Of a DNA stretch of 64,000 bases, positions 58,542-64,000 are shown piece after piece (the stretch's first letter is position 1; each line of letters opens with the position of its first letter). Below the pieces are notes generated by a model. That model searched no databases. It was not told where the DNA came from and saw only the letters and a list, made by a program, of their open reading frames with translations. This stretch comes from Morella rubra (taxonomy: Eukaryota > Streptophyta > Magnoliopsida > Fagales > Myricaceae): contig CM025853.1 of assembly GCA_003952965.2 (NCBI GenBank), positions 22,236,832-22,300,831 of the forward strand, in the 5' to 3' direction. The position numbers were made by a program, and so were the translations under genes.

Positions 58542-61500
58542 TCACTGGATGATATTAGAAGAAGAGTAAAAGCTCGAATTTGAGTCCAGGAATAGGCAAA
58601 CTACGGCACAGTCATCAATCTTAGCATATGGGTATTTGAACTTCCAACATCTAACAGCGAACTCAACCAGCATTCGAGCCGCAGCAGAACGTGGGACTGA
58701 TGCCACTATGTCAACGACTTCTTTGTTTGAGAGCACATCCCAAACCTATCAAAAGGAAGAAGATCAAATGAAGCATAAGCTTTCGTTGCAAATCAATCAG
58801 GCTCGTTATTTAAATTCCAAGCATATTTTGCTTCAAACATTTCATATCCCTGACATTGGTTGTGCTCTAACCATACAATAATAGGGGGAGAGCTACCACT
58901 TAACTTTGATGGCGACTCTTATTCTCTTTTGCATTTGTTTTTACGGTTGTCTCCTATATCCCTTCAAAAGCTCCAAACCTACCTTCAACTTTTAAAGCCC
59001 ATCACACCTGTAAACAAATTTCTCTAAAGCTGTCCCCACATCATTTTCTCGTCTCTGAGGACTAAAGGGATCACTTTTCTTTGAATCCTACTATTCAAAG
59101 TTTTAGCAATGAATTAGTAAGAAAGGAGGAAAAAATGTTGCCTACAATGAATCATTATCATTAATTGATTTATTCTGGTAAAAGAAAGGTGTCCTATTCC
59201 TTAGCCGAGGAGGAAAGTATTTGATGTTCCCGAAGACGCAGAGACTTTTACTTAACCTTCTAGGACTAGGACTCCTAATTGACTAGTAGGTAAAACGCCC
59301 AATCAAACCTAATATGGTATTTTAGTTTTCTGAAGCGCACAAAAGATATAGATTTCACCCAATTACCACAATACCCTTAATTCAAAAGAGTTGCGTAAAA
59401 TTACAAGTCTACATCTAATCACAAAACTAATCATAACTGATGATTGATGACACATTAAAAACAGTTTTACTGCTTGATTTCTAAGGACTTGAACTTCAAA
59501 GCATATTAGACTTGTCTCCATAGACATCGTGTGTCAGCTACACACAAGTAAAACTTTTTAAGTTGCCAAAACTTAAAATTCAAGCAACCTGACTTTTCTT
59601 CCATGGCTGCATCAGCAACTATGCCCATGTCCAGAGCAAATTAGAGAAGCAAAGAGAGTGGTTAAATAATGGGATGAAGACCACAATGTGAGATAATGAT
59701 TAGTAGGACAAAAATCTAAACTAAATACAAGGGAAAAAACACACCATATTCTAAACCACTAAAACTATATTGGCAATCAAGACAAAACATCAAGTATTGC
59801 AGCTATTGCAGAAAAAGAAACTATGGGAAAATATATCTAGTTGACAACTCGTGCTTTCTTTGAGTAAGCAATACAATCACTCAAATTCTGACATGCTAAC
59901 GAGTCTAACGACAAAATTGCTTGTCTATAGAATTATCATCGATTAGCTGAACAATAAAAGGTACGTTGAACTGGTAAAATAACATAAATTAGTTCCATGT
60001 ATATAGAGACAGATCGATAAATAGAGGAAGAGAAAGACAGAGAGAGGTTGATCACCTACCCCATCGGTGGCCAATACTACAAATTCATCCTTCTTGGTAA
60101 GGCGGCGGTAAAAAATATCGGGGACGGAGATCAAGCCAAAGTCTTTCAGGCAAAAATCTCCAAAAGCCCGAGCCATAGCAAGGCCGGGGGAGTTGCAATT
60201 GGGCAGCCAAACTCGAGCAACCTCAGGCTCATTTGGAAGGGCAAAGACCCGTCCATTACATCGCTTAATCCTCTCCGTTTCCCCTGTAGGTAAAAGAGAA
60301 TTACTCAGTAAATGAAACTGGTTTCACTGTTTTATATCGTAAAATAATTCACCTAGATATTCAGAGTACAGTTTTACTGATATAGCAAGGGAAAAAAATC
60401 CTGTGTCAAGAAACCATTAAGAAGCTACAAGTAAGACTTCCAAAGCCACTTTAGCCATTCTCTTGACCAAATCCAAGCTATTGCATATAAATGCATATCA
60501 AATGTTGGAGACTGTGTTGGCAGCAACATTAACAAACAAATAACCATATGTCTGTTCCACATGACCCACAGGTCCACAAGAAAATTTTCAAATATTTCAA
60601 GCATATTCGTAGTCGCAGAAACCTTGTTTGAGACACAAATAAAGGAAAGCCACTCCAAATGCTGAGAAAATTCCATACCAGTACAGTCGAGGGTTAGAGA
60701 AATAGAGAATACAGGATTATTTTCTCATAAAGGCTCTATATCAAAACATAGATAGACATTATTATTTTTAGTAAAGGTTCTCCATCTAGTAATAGATAAG
60801 ACACTCTGTTCTTTGCTGAACAACATAATGACAAACTAACAAAGTAAGATTTTGTTGTACATCCTTGCAACTCTATTACAGTCCTGGTGTAACCTTGAGC
60901 CTGAACTTGACCGTTTCTTAATAAGATTAAAGCAACAGGAGAGCCACTCTCCTAGAAGGATGTGATCTTGTCCTCATTCACTTTATTCACTCAAATTGGT
61001 GAAAGCTACAGGATGAAATGAAGAGTTTTGAATTCCAGGCCACTAAAAACAATCCTCAATTCTTATGTGCTATATAACATATACAAAAATACATTAAGTT
61101 TAATAGAATTCATATACCCAATGTATGCTGAGCCATCATTAGCTAGTCGTTTAAAATAAATGAAAAGCTACAAGCATAAAGAAAGATCTTAAAGCAACCC
61201 TGGAATTCTGCAAGGTGACTGCTTTCTGTCCCATTTTACTAATCAAATATTTGCATTAATAGCAGTACATGTCAACTGCAACAGTAGATTTAAATCTGCA
61301 CGAGCTGTTGAGTCAAGTTACACAAAAATATCAAAAGAATCCATCAGAATGCATTGTTTGGTTAGTAATGTATGCTATGATTTTTCTTTTTGGAATAAAG
61401 CATCTGGGAGAAGGTCCAAACTGTTCATGCTTTTCTACCAGACAGAGGGCGTGAGATAGGGACACAAAGAGAGACACATGTACACAAGAGAGAGAGAGAG

Positions 61501-63354
61501 ATACTTGGAAGATTTGGTTTGAGGTCTACAGTTAACTGAACTGCAATGAGAGAATCATCTTCATCTCTGGTACCCAGTATAGCTCTCGAGTCCCCAACAT
61601 TTGCAATAACAAGATCCTCTCTCTACAGTCAAAAGATAGTATTCATTATACATACCTAATGATAATTGTCCCAGGTCAAGAGGGCAAGTTCTAATGAGCA
61701 CCAATTACCTGCTTGATCAGAGTAACTGCTGTTGTCCCACTGCAATAGCAATCAATTGAAGGATGTAGTTTCAGTTCCTTGTCCATAACCTTAAATGACT
61801 TCAGAAATGACTCTTTGATTGGCGTGAAAATATCTGTATGATCATCCTTGCAGGTAGAGTTCATGTCTTCATCATTAGCTAATGAGAGTGCCATTTCTTC
61901 AGAGGTCAGACTTCCCACGGCACTATTTCTAATATTCTCTTGGCCATCCTTGCTGCCACTATTAAGTTGCAACTGAGCGCTCAACTTTAAAGGAAGAGAA
62001 TCCCTCACTTTCTTCGCAACAACGTGGCCATAGGGACCATGGCCATCAAAAATGCCGCAAAATATTGTGTCTGTCTTTGAACCAAAATTCTGAAAAAACA
62101 AAAAGGAAAAATGACAGAAAAGGGCATTACTTCAGTGTTAAAAATCTACTATATGAGAGAGCTGAACAATTACAAAATGAAATTCGGAACTATCAAAAGG
62201 AGCAAATCTAGGGGGAAAACAGTAAGAAACAAAGCAGAAATGAACATTACAATTTCAACCCCATATGTTAAGACATGTCCGGGAAAAAAAAATTAACAGC
62301 ATTTGTTCATAACTGCCACATCAGTTGTGATAGATTATAATTAATGCAGATAGGGGAGGGAGCAATGATAAAATTGTCAGATGCCTTACGAATAAAACGT
62401 ATGAATACAAAACCTCACTAGAACAGATACGTAGACCTACTTTGGTTTCAAAACAATAACAAGTAAGAACGGCGGAGGAAGGGGAAGGGGGGGGGGTAAC
62501 CAGAACAAAACTTAAAAACAACTTATATCTCATGGACAAGAGATAGTGAGGCGAAAATTTACAATCAAGACATGATCATCGGTCACCATAAGAAAAAAGG
62601 AAATCCAGTGACGGAACATCCTTGATAACCAACTTATTTTATTTTTTATTTTTTATATATTAGTAAAGGAAATGGTCCTTGCTAACCAACTTATCTAACT
62701 GTCCTGCTCGATTTTCTGTAGGAATTTGTTCACAGAATACATTAGAACACCATCCCATTCTGCTTCAGTTGGAATCCAGCATTCCAACTGGGTGACAGAC
62801 ATAGCTAGAGTAGGGTAGTTGAGTACAAACTAAAAGTAATATGAACGAATTGGAGAACCACTATATAAATATAGCCATGGATAGAGACGATGGTAAAACA
62901 CAAACTGTATTGTGAAACCCCCGAATCCTGTCTCGGTACTTTCATCTATAGCGGACTTTTCCCCTTCTAGACATGGACGCAAGTTATTACAACCCCATAT
63001 GCGATCCTCACACACATCGAAAGCAAATCCAGTTGTTTAAAGCAGTCAGGTGTATTAAGAAGGGCTAACCTCCCAAACAATCATAGCATCCTGGTTGACC
63101 CCCTTCTTGCCCTGCTTACTAAACAGGGATGCAACCTCGCTGGAGCCATTCGAGAACAACCTCCCCGGGACTTTACGCAGCCACATGTCCAACTTAGACT
63201 CGATGGAGGGGTTCCTCCTGATCTTCTTCCTGGGGCTTCCGCGCTTGCTGTTGTCCGAAGCTGATGCGGATGCCGACACAGCCGCTGCTGCCAGAGCATA
63301 CGGAAGGGCGCCGGAGCTGGCACCGGCCCCCTCCACCGAGAGGCACGATCCCAT
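58542..63354 (-). CDS. Protein phosphatase 2C (PPM family, plant clade E type)
   Basis: Mg/Mn-dependent Ser/Thr phosphatase. Exons in transcript order: 63354-63070, 62089-61709, 61622-61505, 60283-60060, 58745-58542; all join in frame to 403 aa. The start MGSCLS is a classic N-myristoylation and palmitoylation motif, so membrane attachment is likely. An in-frame TAG at 63513-63511 with no other ATG in between supports this start. PP2C landmarks are all present: KGVNQDAM (D89), FDGHGPYGH (D110), SGTTAV, VGDSRAILG, GLAMARAFGD, LATDG-VWDVLSN (D335, D339) and IDDCAVVC (D380, D381). A poly-Ala/Ser stretch (20-33) and an acidic, Ser-rich insert (about residues 150-190) are the least conserved parts. 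Best guess is a relative of Arabidopsis At1g03590, At3g02750 or At4g03415. Confidence 0.93.
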
Positions 63355-64000
63355 CCCTAGGGCTCTGACAATGTTCAGCAAGCACTCCAGCCCCACCGAA
63401 CACTCAGAGCCCCCTATTTCTACCACATGATCCGTCGTTAAGCGCTGGGCCGGGTTCGTTACCCCCGCCCTTTGCTTTTTCCTTGGTGCCACTGCCAAAT
63501 TATCGACAGCCTATCAAAGAATGGGACACAAAAATCGCATTTAGAAAACCAAACCAACAGAATCTGACACAAAACGTTTTTGTGGACACGGACAATTCAA
63601 CCCAACCCAATCCCCATGCAAACCGATCAAAGAAAATCAATCTCTATGGATAATTAATTAAAAAAGTTCAGAAGATAATGGATTTACAAGAGAGGGATGG
63701 GGAAATGACCATTCCAGCGTGGCCAAATTGGTGTTCTGCAAAGAGTCTCTGTTTTGCCTCAACTTTTTGCGATTCTGCCAATCAAAACAAACACAGAAGA
63801 AACGCGTTTTCAAGGACGGAGAAGACGAAATGAGAGACAGAGAGCCGAATCTGTGTGTTATTGAATCCGGAAGTAACGCTCAAGAAAATGGAAACTAAGC
63901 GCACACAAAAACTGACCAACCAAAGCAAAACAACAAGAGATCTCGTTCAAAGTCAGCAATTTCCAAACCTCCGATCAATTGCGCTCTTGTCTCTTGTCTC
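63355..64000 (-). other. 5' leader and promoter region of the PP2C gene
   Basis: Sequence upstream of the PP2C start on the minus strand. The open frame continues back to 63498 but has no ATG there (codon TTG) and is closed by TAG at 63513-63511. A leader intron is possible: ttgatag/gctgtcg at about 63511 could be an acceptor. No TATA box was identified with confidence before the window ends. Confidence 0.45.

Noticed and set aside
63355..63498. N-terminal extension of the PP2C protein
   Set aside because: The frame is open but the first codon is TTG, there is no ATG, and a TAG closes it at 63513-63511. MGSCLS at 63354 fits the family's lipid-modified start.
1..64000. CRISPR arrays, operons, phage or bacterial defence systems, rRNA or tRNA genes
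   Set aside because: The window is plant nuclear DNA with spliced genes. The tandem repeats present are microsatellites and transposon parts, and no tRNA or rRNA sequence was recognised.

Overview
This is nuclear DNA from a flowering plant, most likely a woody eudicot. The genes have many short exons and AT-rich introns, and the spaces between and inside them are full of plant transposable elements (CACTA, hAT, PIF/Harbinger, copia, TRIM, LINE and SINE types). I cannot name the species from the sequence.

Four protein-coding genes can be assembled exon by exon with every splice phase consistent. (1) 5429-24020, plus strand: a 24-exon trithorax-type histone H3K4 methyltransferase of the ATX1/ATX2 class, 1092 aa, with PWWP, FYRN, FYRC, PHD, extended PHD, SET and post-SET domains in order. 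(2) 39135-53155, plus: a 10-exon secreted aspartic protease of the A36/A39 type, 501 aa, with a hydrophobic GPI-type tail. (3) 55235-55775, minus: a small secreted cysteine-rich protein with a TPD1-like domain, 125 aa, two exons. (4) 58542-63354, minus: a 5-exon clade-E-type PP2C phosphatase, 403 aa, with an N-myristoylation-type start. From memory, Arabidopsis has ATX2, a small TPD1-like gene and an aspartyl protease side by side (At1g05830, At1g05835, At1g05840), so genes 1 to 3 look like a conserved block that has been stretched here by insertions.

Layout: 1-94 is the end of a CACTA transposon. 95-5428 is AT-rich upstream DNA with three inverted-repeat elements and a decayed PB1-like coding scrap. 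The ATX gene follows; its intron 4 holds a TRIM retroelement that itself contains a LINE, and intron 12 holds another LINE. 24546-30188 is a dead copia element with a hAT-type element nested inside it. 30189-39134 is intergenic and holds a 57-bp LINE tail, a MITE pair, a broken ARFRP1-like gene (33338-35090, minus), a PIF/Harbinger remnant and a SINE. The protease gene carries in intron 3 a second LINE, nearly identical and opposite in orientation to the one in ATX intron 4. The right quarter holds the TPD1-like and PP2C genes on the minus strand.

The genes are ordinary single eukaryotic loci and do not form an operon or one pathway. I found no CRISPR array, no rRNA or tRNA gene, and nothing that amounts to a new multi-gene system. 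The most useful observations are the dateable nested insertions, the frameshifted ARFRP1-like chimera, a duplicated splice acceptor in the protease gene, a microsatellite sitting on the TPD1-like splice donor, and a GC-AG intron in the ATX gene.
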